From Alteraurantiacibacter aestuarii (GTDB lineage: Bacteria > Pseudomonadota > Alphaproteobacteria > Sphingomonadales > Sphingomonadaceae), in assembly GCF_009827405.1 (NCBI RefSeq), contig NZ_WTYY01000002.1:434001-498000 (forward strand): 64,000 bases of DNA, in the 5' to 3' direction. Below, piece after piece: positions 35,970 to 43,939 of the stretch (positions within the stretch are counted from its first letter, which is position 1; each line of letters starts with the position of its first letter). The notes below the pieces were generated by a model. It was not told the DNA's origin, did not search any database, and saw only the letters and a program-made list of their open reading frames with translations. The translations under genes were made by a program, and so were the position numbers.

Positions 35970-36461
35970 TCAATCCAGCGTGCAGATTTCAGACCAGCGC
36001 TTGACCGTTACCGGCCCGTCCATGGTCTGGATCAGCGTGACTGCCGGCGCGGCCGAGCCCATCTGGTAGGCCGCGCCTTTGGGCAGCAGCACCTGGTGTC
36101 CGCGCCGCGCGGTGACCTTGCCCATCACCGGGCCATTGGGCTGCGCGCCCAGCTGCATGGCGCCGCCTTCATGGCTGGGGAGCTGGTCATCCTGCATCTT
36201 GATGAAGCGAAAGGTGACTTCCCCGTCCATCACGATGGCGAATTCATCATGCGGGGCGACATACCACGGGGAATCGCCTTCCACCCGCATCGCTTCAGCC
36301 ACATATTCAAGGTTCTGCGCCACCGCGATCCGTTCAAATGGCTTGGCCGCGCCCGCCACTTCGAAGATGTTGGAAAAAGCGTATTTCTGCAGGTCGTCCT
36401 TCAGCTCGATCACACCCTTGGTGTAGGAATCGAGCGATCCGATGCGCGTATTATAGGCCAA
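35970..36461 (-). CDS. hqdA: Cupin-type dioxygenase small subunit, hydroquinone 1,2-dioxygenase-like
   Basis: A 163-residue protein, about 18 kDa. The frame is open to 36542, but the start is set at TTG 36461 because GGGAGGGG lies six bases before it and the conserved part begins there. It contains VAPHDEFAIVMDGEVTFRFIK near residue 90 and GHQVLLPKGAAYQM near 135, i.e. cupin strands. It matches the small, HapC/PnpC-like subunit that accompanies the large one in hydroquinone dioxygenases. Its stop overlaps the longer start of the large subunit. Confidence 0.6.
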   Translation of the reverse strand: MAYNTRIGSLDSYTKGVIELKDDLQKYAFSNIFEVAGAAKPFERIAVAQNLEYVAEAMRVEGDSPWYVAPHDEFAIVMDGEVTFRFIKMQDDQLPSHEGGAMQLGAQPNGPVMGKVTARRGHQVLLPKGAAYQMGSAAPAVTLIQTMDGPVTVKRWSEICTLD

Positions 36462-36569
36462 TGTAAGCCCCTCCCATGTGCCGGTAGTTTGCCGATCTGG
36501 AAGCGAAGCTATCATTGAAGGCGGACAAAGGGCAATGCGCAAAGCGGCCCTTGATGCAGGAGCGCGCAG

Positions 36570-37286
36570 CTAGGGGTGGAAACCCTCCAGCTGCCGCACC
36601 GCCTCGCGGCCGACCATACGCTCCAGCCAGGCCATGATCGCAGGCGTTGCCTCCGGGTTGCAGATAGCGGGCATCATGCGCGGCAGGCCGGGCACCATCG
36701 AATACCATTTGATATCGGCCAGCGTATATTGCTCGCCCAGCAGCCAGTCCTGCCCGTGCGCCAGCTGCCCCTCCAGCTTGTACGCCACATTGCCGAGGCG
36801 GCGGCGCGCGTCCTCCAGCTCTGCCTCGCTGAAGCCGGTGCTGGACACTTTCTCCCACTTTGCGCGCACTTCGGCATTGGGCATGTTGGCCAGCCGCTGC
36901 GCCATTTCCGCCTTGTCTATCTTCGATGCAAAGGGCGTTGCGCCATGTGCGCCCAGCACGGTGAGCGCGGGGCAGAAATACTCATCCACATATTTGGTCC
37001 ACACGCGCATTTCCGCTCGCTCCCACATATCGGCGGGGCGCAGCGGATTGTCGGTGAAGACATCCTCCAGATATTCATTGATCACGGTGGATTCGCGCAC
37101 CACGCGCCCGTCATGCACCAGCACCGGCACCATGCCTTCGGGGCTGATCTTGCGGAAGGCGGGATCGTGATGCTCCCAATTGCGAGAATTGAGCAGGCGG
37201 TTTTCAAATGCCAGCCCCTTTTCCAGCAGGCACAATAGCGGGGTAAGTGAATTGGCCACTGGTCCGAAATGGTAAAGTGAAAGCAT
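36570..37286 (-). CDS. Glutathione S-transferase family protein
   Basis: A 238-residue GST: N-terminal thioredoxin-like domain (MLSLYHFGPVANSLTPLLCLLEKGLAFENRLLN, SPEGMVPVLVHDGRVVRESTVINEYLED with the glutathione-binding ES pair) and C-terminal helical domain (HGQDWLLGEQYTLADIKWYSMV). ATG at 37286 was chosen over a longer frame that only runs antisense to the SDR gene. It is upstream of the dioxygenase subunits on the same strand and divergent from the SDR pair. In aromatic degradation, GSTs can isomerise ring-cleavage products or cleave ether bonds; here the substrate is unknown. Confidence 0.8.
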   Translation of the reverse strand: MLSLYHFGPVANSLTPLLCLLEKGLAFENRLLNSRNWEHHDPAFRKISPEGMVPVLVHDGRVVRESTVINEYLEDVFTDNPLRPADMWERAEMRVWTKYVDEYFCPALTVLGAHGATPFASKIDKAEMAQRLANMPNAEVRAKWEKVSSTGFSEAELEDARRRLGNVAYKLEGQLAHGQDWLLGEQYTLADIKWYSMVPGLPRMMPAICNPEATPAIMAWLERMVGREAVRQLEGFHP

Positions 37287-37388
37287 TCCCCGTCCCCGAT
37301 ATTCCGGCCGATTTTCCTTGTGGCAATCAGCTGCTTTCATCTTAGTGTGTGAGCACGTGGCAAGACAAGCCGCACGGGAGAGGGATTG

Positions 37389-38300
37389 ATGCGCGAATTC
37401 TCCGGCAGGACGGCCGTTATCACCGGCGGTGGCAGCGGGATTGGCCTTGGCATGGCCCGCGCCTTCCTGGCTCGCGGCATGAATGTGGTGCTGGCGGACC
37501 TGCTGCAAAACCATCTGGATGAAGCCGCGGGTGAACTGGGCCACACCAACCGGGTGATGTGCCTGCAACTGGATGTGACCGACCGCGCCGCCATGGCCGA
37601 TGCGCAGCAGCGCACCGCCGCCACTTTCGGCAATGTGCACGTGCTGTGCAACAATGTGGGGGTCAGCCAGCGCAATCCGATTGACGAGGCTTCCTACGAA
37701 GACTGGGACTATGTGATGGACGTCAACCTTGGCGGCACGATCAACGGCCTGATCACCTTCCTGCCCGGCATGAAGGCGCACGGCGAAGGCGGGCATGTGG
37801 TCAACACCAGTTCGATGGCGGGCATGATCCCGGTCCCCGCATTTGCGGGCATATATGCCACCAGCAAATTCGCCATCAGGGGCATGACGGATGCGCTGCG
37901 GCTGGCGCTGGCACCATACAGGATCGGCGCGTCAGTGCTGTGCCCTGGCATGACCCAGACGCGCGCCATGACGGCGGGCGATCTGTACCGCAAGGCGCAT
38001 GGGGGCGAAGCTGTCAGCAGCGAAAAGCGCGATCCGATAGAGGCAGGCATGTCGACCGCCGAAATCGGTGAAATCGTGGCCCGCGCGATAGAGGACAACC
38101 AGCTGTATATCTTCCCCCACGGCGAATTTCGCGATGAAGTGGCCGCCTATTTTGACGAGATGCTGGCCGCCTTCCCCACCGATTATGAAATCGACGACAG
38201 GCGCAGGGAAGGCGAATTGCGCCGCGCGAAGATGACTGCGGAAGCCAGGGCCGTGGCCGATGCGCTGGGCGATGTTGCGGACGGGGAGCGCCGGTCATGA
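37389..38300 (+). CDS. Short-chain dehydrogenase/reductase (first of pair)
   Basis: A 303-residue classical SDR. Nucleotide-binding TGGGSGIGLGMA near residue 13, NNVGVS (usual NNAG) near 88, catalytic Ser in NTSSMAGM near 140 and YATSK near 156. ATG 37389 follows GGAGAGGG; a TTG one codon earlier is less likely. The C-terminal 60 residues extend past the usual 250 and are charged, a feature shared with the next gene. It is probably a paralogous pair formed by duplication. Substrate unknown, plausibly an alcohol or diol of an aromatic pathway in this cluster. Confidence 0.85.
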   Translation: MREFSGRTAVITGGGSGIGLGMARAFLARGMNVVLADLLQNHLDEAAGELGHTNRVMCLQLDVTDRAAMADAQQRTAATFGNVHVLCNNVGVSQRNPIDEASYEDWDYVMDVNLGGTINGLITFLPGMKAHGEGGHVVNTSSMAGMIPVPAFAGIYATSKFAIRGMTDALRLALAPYRIGASVLCPGMTQTRAMTAGDLYRKAHGGEAVSSEKRDPIEAGMSTAEIGEIVARAIEDNQLYIFPHGEFRDEVAAYFDEMLAAFPTDYEIDDRRREGELRRAKMTAEARAVADALGDVADGERRS

Positions 38301-39211
38301 AGGATGTTGCGGGCAAGACCGCCTTTGTCACCGGCGGCGCCAGCGGCATCGGGCTGGGCATGGCCAAGTCCTTCGCCGGGGCCGGCATGAAAGTGGCCAT
38401 CGCCGATATTCGCGAGGATCATCTGGATCAGGCGCGCGCGGAAATGGCCGATGCGGGGCTGGCGAACAATGCCATTTTCCTCACGCTCGATGTCACCGAC
38501 CGTGACGCCTATGAAGAAGCCGCACAGCAGGTGGAGAGCGCCTTGGGCAATCTGCACGTGCTGTGCAACAATGCCGGGATCGGCATGGCCAAATCCATCG
38601 GCAAGGCCAGCTATCAGGACTGGGACTGGGCGGTCGATATCAACATCAATTCGCTGTTCAACGGCGTGCACACATGGCTGCCGCGCATCCGCGCGCATGG
38701 TGAAGGCGGGCACGTGGTCAATACCGCCAGCATGGCCGGCATTCTGCAATATAGCGGTGCCGGGATCTATGTGGCGACCAAGTTTGCCGTGGTCGGCTTT
38801 TCCGAAGCCCTGCGCGCTGAGCTGGCACCCGAAGGCATAGGCGTATCGGCATTCTGCCCCGGCGGGGTGCGCAGCAATCTCCGCGATTATGAGGCCACCC
38901 GTCCCGGTCGCTTTGCCAACGCGCAGCAGGAAGACGCGCCCAGCGGCCCGCCGCCCGGTTTCAATTTCAGCGAGGATGATCTGGCACGGCTGCAAAGCCT
39001 GACCGCCAGCCCGGAAGAAGCGGGCGAAATCGTGCTGCAGGGAATCAGGGACAATGCGCTCTACATCTTCACCGCGCCCGAATATCGCCCCGGCGTGCAG
39101 CAGCGTTTCGATGCGGTGATGCGCGCGATGGGCGAGGACGCAGCACGCACCAGGACCGCGCAGGATTTGATACCCGGCCTGGTGGGAAGCCCGATCTATT
39201 CAGAGAAATAA
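38297..39211 (+). CDS. Short-chain dehydrogenase/reductase (second of pair)
   Basis: A 304-residue classical SDR with TGGASGIGLGMA near residue 13, NNAGIGMAK near 88, NTASMAG near 139 and YVATK near 155. ATGA overlap with the first SDR. The two proteins align over their whole length with similar segments (SFAGAGMKVAIADIRE versus AFLARGMNVVLADLLQ), so they are duplicates with diverged C-termini. Likely coexpressed and acting on related substrates. Confidence 0.85.
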   Translation: MKDVAGKTAFVTGGASGIGLGMAKSFAGAGMKVAIADIREDHLDQARAEMADAGLANNAIFLTLDVTDRDAYEEAAQQVESALGNLHVLCNNAGIGMAKSIGKASYQDWDWAVDININSLFNGVHTWLPRIRAHGEGGHVVNTASMAGILQYSGAGIYVATKFAVVGFSEALRAELAPEGIGVSAFCPGGVRSNLRDYEATRPGRFANAQQEDAPSGPPPGFNFSEDDLARLQSLTASPEEAGEIVLQGIRDNALYIFTAPEYRPGVQQRFDAVMRAMGEDAARTRTAQDLIPGLVGSPIYSEK

Positions 39212-39297
39212 CTTCGGCGGTCTTTGACCAAGCCACCCTGGATCAGGCGAAAGCGAAGGCTTGCTGGCGCTCCTCATCCACCACCGTGAAGCGCCGG

Positions 39298-40683
39298 TCA
39301 TGCGCTTGCAGCTTCAGCCGCATCTTCGGCATTGAGCCGGTCCACTTCCTGCCGGAACGGCTTCAGCCCCAGCCATGTCACCACCAGTGCGGCGGGCAGG
39401 AAGATGATGTGCAACAGCATGATCGACCAGCGCAGGTCATCGGGCGACGTGAAGATGTAATCGGTGGTCGCCCCGGTAATCACCGGTGAGAGGCCCTGGC
39501 CAATCACGGTGAAGATGAACAGGTACAGCGCCATCACCTGCCCGCGCACCTGATTGGGGGTGATGATCAGCATCACCGCATTCAGCATCGGCCCGGTCAT
39601 CCCCAGCGTCAGCATGGCCACCGCGTTGAACGCCACCGCCAGTTCGGGTGTGGGCATCATCGGCATCAGAATGGCGAAGGGAATGGCGAAGAAGCGGGTG
39701 TAGAGAATGACGCGATAGGCCCCGTCCATCTTGCCGCGCGCCTGGAACCAGTCGACCCATTTGGCGCCCAGATACAGCCCCAGCAGCATCGCCACGATGG
39801 AGACCACGCCCGATACCATGCCATATGTGGACGGCGGCCAGCCATAGGTGCGTTCAAAGAATGCGGCCCCCCATGCCCGCCCGCCGGCATCGAGCGAGCC
39901 GAGCGTGAGGCCGATGAACATCGGGCCGAATATGGGGAACTTGGCCCACATATATTTGACCGCGCCGATCACCGGAACCTGCGAGACCTGCGACCTGATC
40001 ATCCGGCGCGGCGGTTCCTTGACCGTCAGCAACAGCAGCGAGACCAGTATGCCCGGCAGGCCAACGCCCAGGAACACCACCTGCCAGGGCTGCAACTGGC
40101 CGACCAGCGGCAGCACCGGATTGCCGATATTGGCAACCATCCAGATCATCGCCCCGCCCAGCAGCAGCGACAATCCGCTGCCCGCGACAGAGCCGATCTG
40201 CAAGGTCGCCACCGCGCGCGGCAATTTGTCACGCGGGAAGTAATCGGCCACGATGGAATAGGCCGCCGGGCCGTTCACCGCCTCACCCGCGCCCACCACG
40301 AAGCGGGCGATGAACAGCTGGACAAAGTTGCTCGCCAGTCCGCAGGCTGCCGTGGCCGCGCTCCACACGAAAATGCCCACAGAGATGATCCATGTGCGCC
40401 GCCAGCGATCGATCAGCACCGACAGGGGCACGCCCAGCACCACATAAAACAGCACGAAGGCCGGACCCAGCAGCAGGCTTGCCTGCGTGTCTGTCAGCCC
40501 GAAATCGACGATGATCTGCTGGATCAGCAGACCCAAAATGCCCTGGTCCAGCATGGCGAAGGTGGTGGTGAGCGCCAATATGCCAACCGCATACCAGCCC
40601 TGGCCAGAGGGCGGATACGGCTCTTGCCCGCGCGGCAAAGCGCTCTCCCCCTGTGCAACAACATGTGCAACAACACTCGCCAT
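39298..40683 (-). CDS. MFS transporter
   Basis: A 461-residue major facilitator with about twelve membrane segments. ATG at 40683 is chosen: the longer frame before it runs antisense to other text and lacks membrane character. Visible are LALTTTFAMLDQGILGLLIQQIIVDFGLTDTQASLLLGPAFVLFYVVLGVPLSVLIDRW(R) with the MFS motif A region, FIARFVVGAGEAVNGPAAYSIVADYFPRDKLPRA near residue 125 and a second half starting near 260. It converges with the SDR pair. It probably imports the substrate of the oxygenase/SDR cluster; the family (spinster-like) does not define it. Confidence 0.85.
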   Translation of the reverse strand: MASVVAHVVAQGESALPRGQEPYPPSGQGWYAVGILALTTTFAMLDQGILGLLIQQIIVDFGLTDTQASLLLGPAFVLFYVVLGVPLSVLIDRWRRTWIISVGIFVWSAATAACGLASNFVQLFIARFVVGAGEAVNGPAAYSIVADYFPRDKLPRAVATLQIGSVAGSGLSLLLGGAMIWMVANIGNPVLPLVGQLQPWQVVFLGVGLPGILVSLLLLTVKEPPRRMIRSQVSQVPVIGAVKYMWAKFPIFGPMFIGLTLGSLDAGGRAWGAAFFERTYGWPPSTYGMVSGVVSIVAMLLGLYLGAKWVDWFQARGKMDGAYRVILYTRFFAIPFAILMPMMPTPELAVAFNAVAMLTLGMTGPMLNAVMLIITPNQVRGQVMALYLFIFTVIGQGLSPVITGATTDYIFTSPDDLRWSIMLLHIIFLPAALVVTWLGLKPFRQEVDRLNAEDAAEAASA

Positions 40684-40717
40684 CGGCTCTCCCCCCAAAC
40701 TCAGTTCCCGGTCAGCC

Positions 40718-40933
40718 TCAGCGGCACAGTTCCGGACCCATCGCGGCAATGATTGGCATGTGCGCCACTGCCGGGATCGTCGCGGCAGGATCGATGGCGA
40801 GAAATTCGGGAGAGACATGCCGGCCCTGCCCCATGTCGATATAGCGGTGGGTGAAAGGCACGCCCTTGTCATGCAGGCAAAGCAGCGGCTTGCCCGAATT
40901 GGCGTCAGGCTCCCAGGTCAAAACCTCGAGCAT
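40718..40933 (-). pseudogene. Truncated glutathione S-transferase N-terminal domain
   Basis: The frame MLEVLTWEPDANSGKPLLCLHDKGVPFTHRYIDMG... SPEFLAIDPAATIPAVAH is the thioredoxin-like half of a GST, but it breaks off at residue 58 into 13 unrelated residues and a stop, without the ES-containing strand or the helical domain. At 72 residues it is too short for a GST. It lies just upstream of the MFS gene, so it looks like the remnant of a GST whose 3' part was deleted when the transporter region was rearranged. Confidence 0.6.
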
Positions 40934-40996
40934 TCCCCTCTCCCTCATGCCTTTGGCAGGCATTCGCGAAAGGTCTAGGTTGGGGCCCGATGCCTG

Positions 40997-41210
40997 TCAA
41001 ACAATGGCGTGCCGGGTGCGACTTTGACAGGCTGGGCGCGCAAGGCCGATCCGTTCAATTCGGTCGCCTGCCTCCAAAGCATCGGCCACAAGATCGAGAT
41101 AGAGCGCATAATCGCCGTCCTCAAAAAACGTCTGCTCACGCCGGCTACCGCGCTGGGTGACATGATGCGGAATACCGGGAAGGACAATGCGAGGAAGCCG
41201 AGCCGTTGGG
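40997..41210 (-). pseudogene. Remnant of REP-associated tyrosine transposase (RAYT)
   Basis: Reading the minus strand from about 41204 gives ARLPRIVLPGIPHHVTQRG then SRREQTFFEDGDYALYLDL: the conserved N-terminal block of Y1/RAYT transposases including the HHVTQRG metal-binding motif (HUH-type partner). It has no start codon, and after about residue 55 the similarity ends and a stop follows at 40997-40999. It is a dead N-terminal fragment. It points to a former mobile element at this junction, next to REP-like repeats and the RHS modules. Confidence 0.65.
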
Positions 41211-41223
41211 AGCGAAGAGCGCG

Positions 41224-41273
41224 GCCTCCGCGGAGCGTCAATTATTGGGGGTTATTGCACCTGTCACCGTAAT
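41224..41273. repeat. 50-bp RAYT-type repeat, copy A
   Basis: A 50-bp sequence starting GCCTCCGCGGAGCGTC and ending TTATTGCACCTGTCACCGTAAT, directly upstream of the RAYT remnant. A second copy lies at 42625-42674 in the same orientation with about eight mismatches and no length change. CTCCGCGGAG at the left end is a perfect palindrome. The GGTGACAGGTGC complement is the usual signature upstream of RAYT genes. The two copies bracket the PLA2 toxin tip and its candidate immunity genes. Confidence 0.65.
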
Positions 41274-41404
41274 TAGATAGCGAACTATTGAGTGCACTAA
41301 TGGCGCGCTGTTGGACACGTGGATCATGAGCCGCAGGCAGGTTTGCCCAGCTATCACCCACATTCACACTTTGCGGCGCGGTTCGGTAGTCGATCGTGAT
41401 AACT

Positions 41405-41623
41405 TCAACGGCGGATGAACCTGATCGATATCGCCAGAGCTATGTAAATTGGTATCCCGTAAGAGACTAGAATCTCTACTGAAATATCTACAACGTCAAA
41501 TTGATTAGGGTCTCTTCGAAGAAGATACAGACCGATCCCTCCGTTGTATATCCATCCAGCAGCAATGTATGGAAGCTCAACGAACAACCATAAGGCCAAT
41601 AATATCTTTTCAACTTTTGTCAT
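41405..41623 (-). CDS. Small membrane protein next to RHS toxin tip, candidate immunity
   Basis: A 72-residue protein with two hydrophobic segments (ILLALWLFVELPYIAAGW and ILVSYGIPIYIALAISI). ATG at 41623 overlaps the end of the upstream 93-residue gene by 14 bp. Not a family I recognise. It follows the PLA2 tip and another small membrane protein on the same strand, so it may belong to the immunity pair or be a separate stabilising protein. A phospholipase toxin acting on membranes would be consistent with membrane-located immunity. Confidence 0.5.
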   Translation of the reverse strand: MTKVEKILLALWLFVELPYIAAGWIYNGGIGLYLLRRDPNQFDVVDISVEILVSYGIPIYIALAISIRFIRR

Positions 41624-41891
41624 TCGAATGTGTTCGCTGCGACAAAATACCAAAGGTGACGAGGGCGGTAATCGATATGACGATAAGATGAAACATGATT
41701 GCGATGCCATAGGTGGAACCTATGGAGGGGTATATGAAGCCAACGGCAATGATCTCCGTTACGGTCAAAGCAGAAATAACGGCGAGAGGCAGCTTAACTG
41801 CCCATCGTATACTTGTGATCATCCTGAACACCGTCACCGAGATGACCGACATAACAACAGCAACGGCGTAAGCGGCTAAATCCATGCCCAT
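41610..41891 (-). CDS. Membrane protein, candidate immunity to PLA2-type RHS tip
   Basis: A 93-residue protein of three predicted membrane segments (LAAYAVAVVMSVISVTVF, LPLAVISALTVTEIIAVGFIY, IAIMFHLIVISITALVTFGIL). It starts 16 bp after the PLA2 tip stop, the place where immunity genes of RHS/CDI toxins normally sit. ATG 41891 or 41885. No family recognised; assignment is from position and membrane character. Confidence 0.55.
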   Translation of the reverse strand: MGMDLAAYAVAVVMSVISVTVFRMITSIRWAVKLPLAVISALTVTEIIAVGFIYPSIGSTYGIAIMFHLIVISITALVTFGILSQRTHSNDKS

Positions 41892-41907
41892 GTTCCGATT
41901 GGATTAT

Positions 41908-42588
41908 TCAAACAACCCGCCTAGCTACCTTGCAATCCCCCCCAAAGAGCCGCACACCTACGAAATAGGTTTCTTGAGGCGCAACGGGAGTAATATTGGG
42001 AGAGCTAGGTGGGCGTAGAAGCGGCTCGAATAGTTCCGGCCTTTCCACATGCATATTGGCGTGAAATTCTCGATCACATTGGCCCCGAGGAATTCCCCGC
42101 GTTTGGTAGCAGACATCATGTGCAGCGCACGACCGAGGAAAAATGTCCGGCACTCCGGTGCACCCATCTAAGACATTGTTAGACCCAGGTCGCCGGTCAT
42201 AAGGAAGCTCAGCCTCAACACTTTGCGGCGCCACGGCATCAGCCGTGACAAAGACTGTGGGCCCATCATCTCGCTTAGCCGTTACTACAATTGTATCTCG
42301 AGCCAATTGCTCTTCATACTCGGCAAGATGGCCGTCAAATGGATCTGAGAAACCAAACAATCCGGCTCCGCCAAACCCGCCACCGAGCGGAACAGAATTG
42401 TAGTTCCTGCAACCAATCACGATAATATCGGCTACCACACTTCCATCGGCATAGCCAATCGGATCGGTCTGCATGAAGCGGCCTGGCGTGGGCGAGTACA
42501 TGCGCGCCTTATAGTAATAGAGGCCCAGTTCGGGAAGCCATGCCTGCCCGGTATACTGGAACCGCCCAGAGTTGGGGGCGGCGGGCAC
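41908..42588 (-). pseudogene. Orphan RHS tip with phospholipase A2-like toxin domain
   Basis: The frame has the end of an RHS core (GRFQYTGQAWLPELGLYYYKARMYSPTPGRFMQTDPIGYADG, residues 9-49) and then a non-RHS C-terminus. Residues 154-172 read CAAHDVCYQTRG...CDREF, the Cys-x-x-His-Asp-x-Cys active-site pattern of secreted phospholipase A2 (His157/Asp158), with Cys143, 154, 160 and 171 for disulphides. There is no proper start: the frame opens with a GTG inside the core and a stop lies about 50 bp upstream. It is therefore a silent C-terminal cassette that can be expressed only after recombining with a full rhs gene, typical for orphan toxin modules. The toxin half itself looks intact. Confidence 0.75.
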
Positions 42589-42589
42589 G
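42446..42589 (-). repeat. 144-bp RHS core repeat, copy 1
   Basis: This 144-bp block, coding for the RHS core end, recurs at 43690-43833 in the same orientation with only a few base differences (for example AGTAATAG versus AATAATAG). The text outside the repeat is unrelated on both sides. It supplies homology for exchange of toxin tips. Confidence 0.8.
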
Positions 42590-42624
42590 CCATAATCATC
42601 ATAGGTGTTGATGCGAATATCGCT

Positions 42625-42674
42625 GCCTCCGCAGAGCGTTGATAATTAGGGATTATTGCACCTGTCACCGTGAC
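42625..42674. repeat. 50-bp RAYT-type repeat, copy B
   Basis: Direct copy of the element at 41224-41273 (about 42 of 50 identical): starts GCCTCCGCAGAGCG and ends TTATTGCACCTGTCACCGTGAC. It lies just upstream of the orphan PLA2 tip, so copies A and B enclose the module (tip plus two small membrane genes). Confidence 0.6.
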
Positions 42675-42708
42675 TCTTTTGGAGTCGCAGAAAAATTCAA
42701 CTCCAGCA

Positions 42709-43194
42709 TCATTCGGATTTGTGGTAATTGTATACGGACTCAAAATACTCCTTCCGACTTTTGGGAACGTGCGAGAAATTCCATCCCGTTTTCTCTGATT
42801 CTGGATCTGTAAATTGCTCTTGAGCAACCTCCAAAAGATCGCAGATTTCGTCAGTATGTGCAGATAAGTAATCAAGATTGGCAGATTGATAGGCTTGAGC
42901 TAGAGACATATTCGTTTTCATATCAGAAAACGAACGCGTTAGAATTGGAGTGCTTGGATAACAGTCGATCTGCTTCTGACGCGCGATGTCAGCAGCAGTT
43001 CGCAATACTCCACCTCGCTTTTCATTCATCGTAATCTGCATCAAAATCTCTAGAAATCGCGCATTCCCACTAATTACAATTTGGTATGAGAAGTTTTGGT
43101 CAATTGCCCGGACGAAGACCTCTCCAAAATCGGTGAAGCTCCTTAGGCACAATGTCATGCCTAACCCGTCTAAGAATTGCTCGTATTTGTTCAT
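42709..43194 (-). CDS. Hypothetical protein, candidate immunity for the nuclease-type RHS tip
   Basis: A 161-residue soluble, acidic-looking protein I do not recognise. ATG at 43194 lies 13 bases after the stop of the broken toxin frame, the typical position of an immunity gene. It contains FDLWEV-like hydrophobic patches (FGEVFVRAIDQNFSYQIVISGNARFLEILMQI) and a Glu-rich helical C-terminus (DEICDLLEVAQEQFTDPESEKTGW). The gene is complete while its toxin is broken, so it may protect against sister-cell toxin. Its base composition is lower in GC than the neighbourhood. Confidence 0.55.
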   Translation of the reverse strand: MNKYEQFLDGLGMTLCLRSFTDFGEVFVRAIDQNFSYQIVISGNARFLEILMQITMNEKRGGVLRTAADIARQKQIDCYPSTPILTRSFSDMKTNMSLAQAYQSANLDYLSAHTDEICDLLEVAQEQFTDPESEKTGWNFSHVPKSRKEYFESVYNYHKSE

Positions 43195-43207
43195 GTCCAA
43201 TTTCAAT

Positions 43208-43833
43208 TTATGGGCATCTTTCAATTTTTAAATCAATCGGCAGCGTGAATATTGGTGCGCCAGGTTCGTAGCCTGCGGCGAATGCTTTTGCTCCTACTGG
43301 GAGTAAAATCCTTGATCCATCATCTGGATACACTTGGCTTTGATTGGCGCTTAGGCATGCATTGCCCGTCTTCACTTCTACGATAAACCTACTGCCAGGA
43401 CCCTCGGCACCTGGACGATAAGCGACGAAGTCGGCAACTGCTCGACAACTTGGCGGTGAAATCAAATTTCCGTCTGGTCCCTAAAAAAATCACGCGAAAG
43501 GAAACATTTGTTACAATTAAGTAACCAGGGGAACGGACGGCAAGCGCAGATTCTGCTACAGCATCCTCGTGTCGCTGACGTCGCTCTTGAATGGAGCAGA
43601 TGTCATCACTTCACGGCGCCTCAGAAGGAGCAACCGAATTGTCATTATTCCTCGGAGCTTGGAAGAAAATATTGGGAATGTTCATCCCGTCGGCATAGCC
43701 AATCGGATCGGTCTGCATGAAGCGGCCTGGCGTGGGCGAGTACATGCGCGCCTTATAATAATAGAGGCCCAGTTCGGGAAGCCATGCCTGCCCGGTATAC
43801 TGGAACCGCCCGGAGTTGGTGGCGGCGGGCACG
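43208..43833 (-). pseudogene. Broken RHS tip with PD-(D/E)XK-like nuclease domain
   Basis: From 43833 the minus strand reads the RHS core block (SGRFQYTGQAW ... DPIGYADG) and NIFFQAPRNNDNSVAPSEAP, then a stop at 43611. In the next frame SDDICSIQERRQRHEDAVAESALAVRSPGYLIVTNVSFRV continues until a T7 run near 43483-43490; after another shift GPDGNLISPPSCRAVADFVAYRPG and SRFIVEVKTGNACLSANQSQVYP follow, ending at 43208. Two shifts thus break one domain. The order ADF-VAYRP, VEVKTG and a following Gln is the PD-(D/E)XK nuclease pattern. It is a dead toxin tip whose downstream gene is intact. Confidence 0.65.
43690..43833 (-). repeat. 144-bp RHS core repeat, copy 2
   Basis: Second copy of the RHS core block of 42446-42589. 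Upstream of it (toward 43834) the RHS text ends abruptly at GGCACG, and downstream it leads into a different toxin junction. It shows that two toxin tips were joined to the same core sequence. Confidence 0.8.
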
Positions 43834-43868
43834 GAATACTGTGCCAGTCTGTCATGGGATTTGCATTC

Positions 43869-43910
43869 GCCTCCGTGCGATCATACGCTGCCTCCGCGCG
43901 ATCATACGCT
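43869..43910. repeat. Tandem 21-bp repeat upstream of the CHASE2 cyclase
   Basis: Two adjacent 21-bp units, GCCTCCGTGCGATCATACGCT and GCCTCCGCGCGATCATACGCT, differing at one base. They lie 30-70 bp before the cyclase ATG and just after the RHS core repeat ends. They may be an operator (dimer-binding regulator) or simply junction debris left by insertion of the RHS modules. Confidence 0.45.
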
Positions 43911-43939
43911 GTTTGCCTGATCGCCCGTGGGGAGGGCCA

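Noticed and set aside
36570..37796. Full 408-residue version of the GST frame
   Set aside because: The first 170 residues are antisense to the divergent SDR gene. The GST domain starts with ATG at 37286.
40975..41241. 88-residue minus-strand frame
   Set aside because: The evolutionary signal lies in a different frame (the RAYT remnant), so this open frame is accidental.
42432..42875. 147-residue minus-strand frame
   Set aside because: It joins antisense and off-frame text of the RHS core and the 161-residue gene; the RHS frame itself is the supported one.
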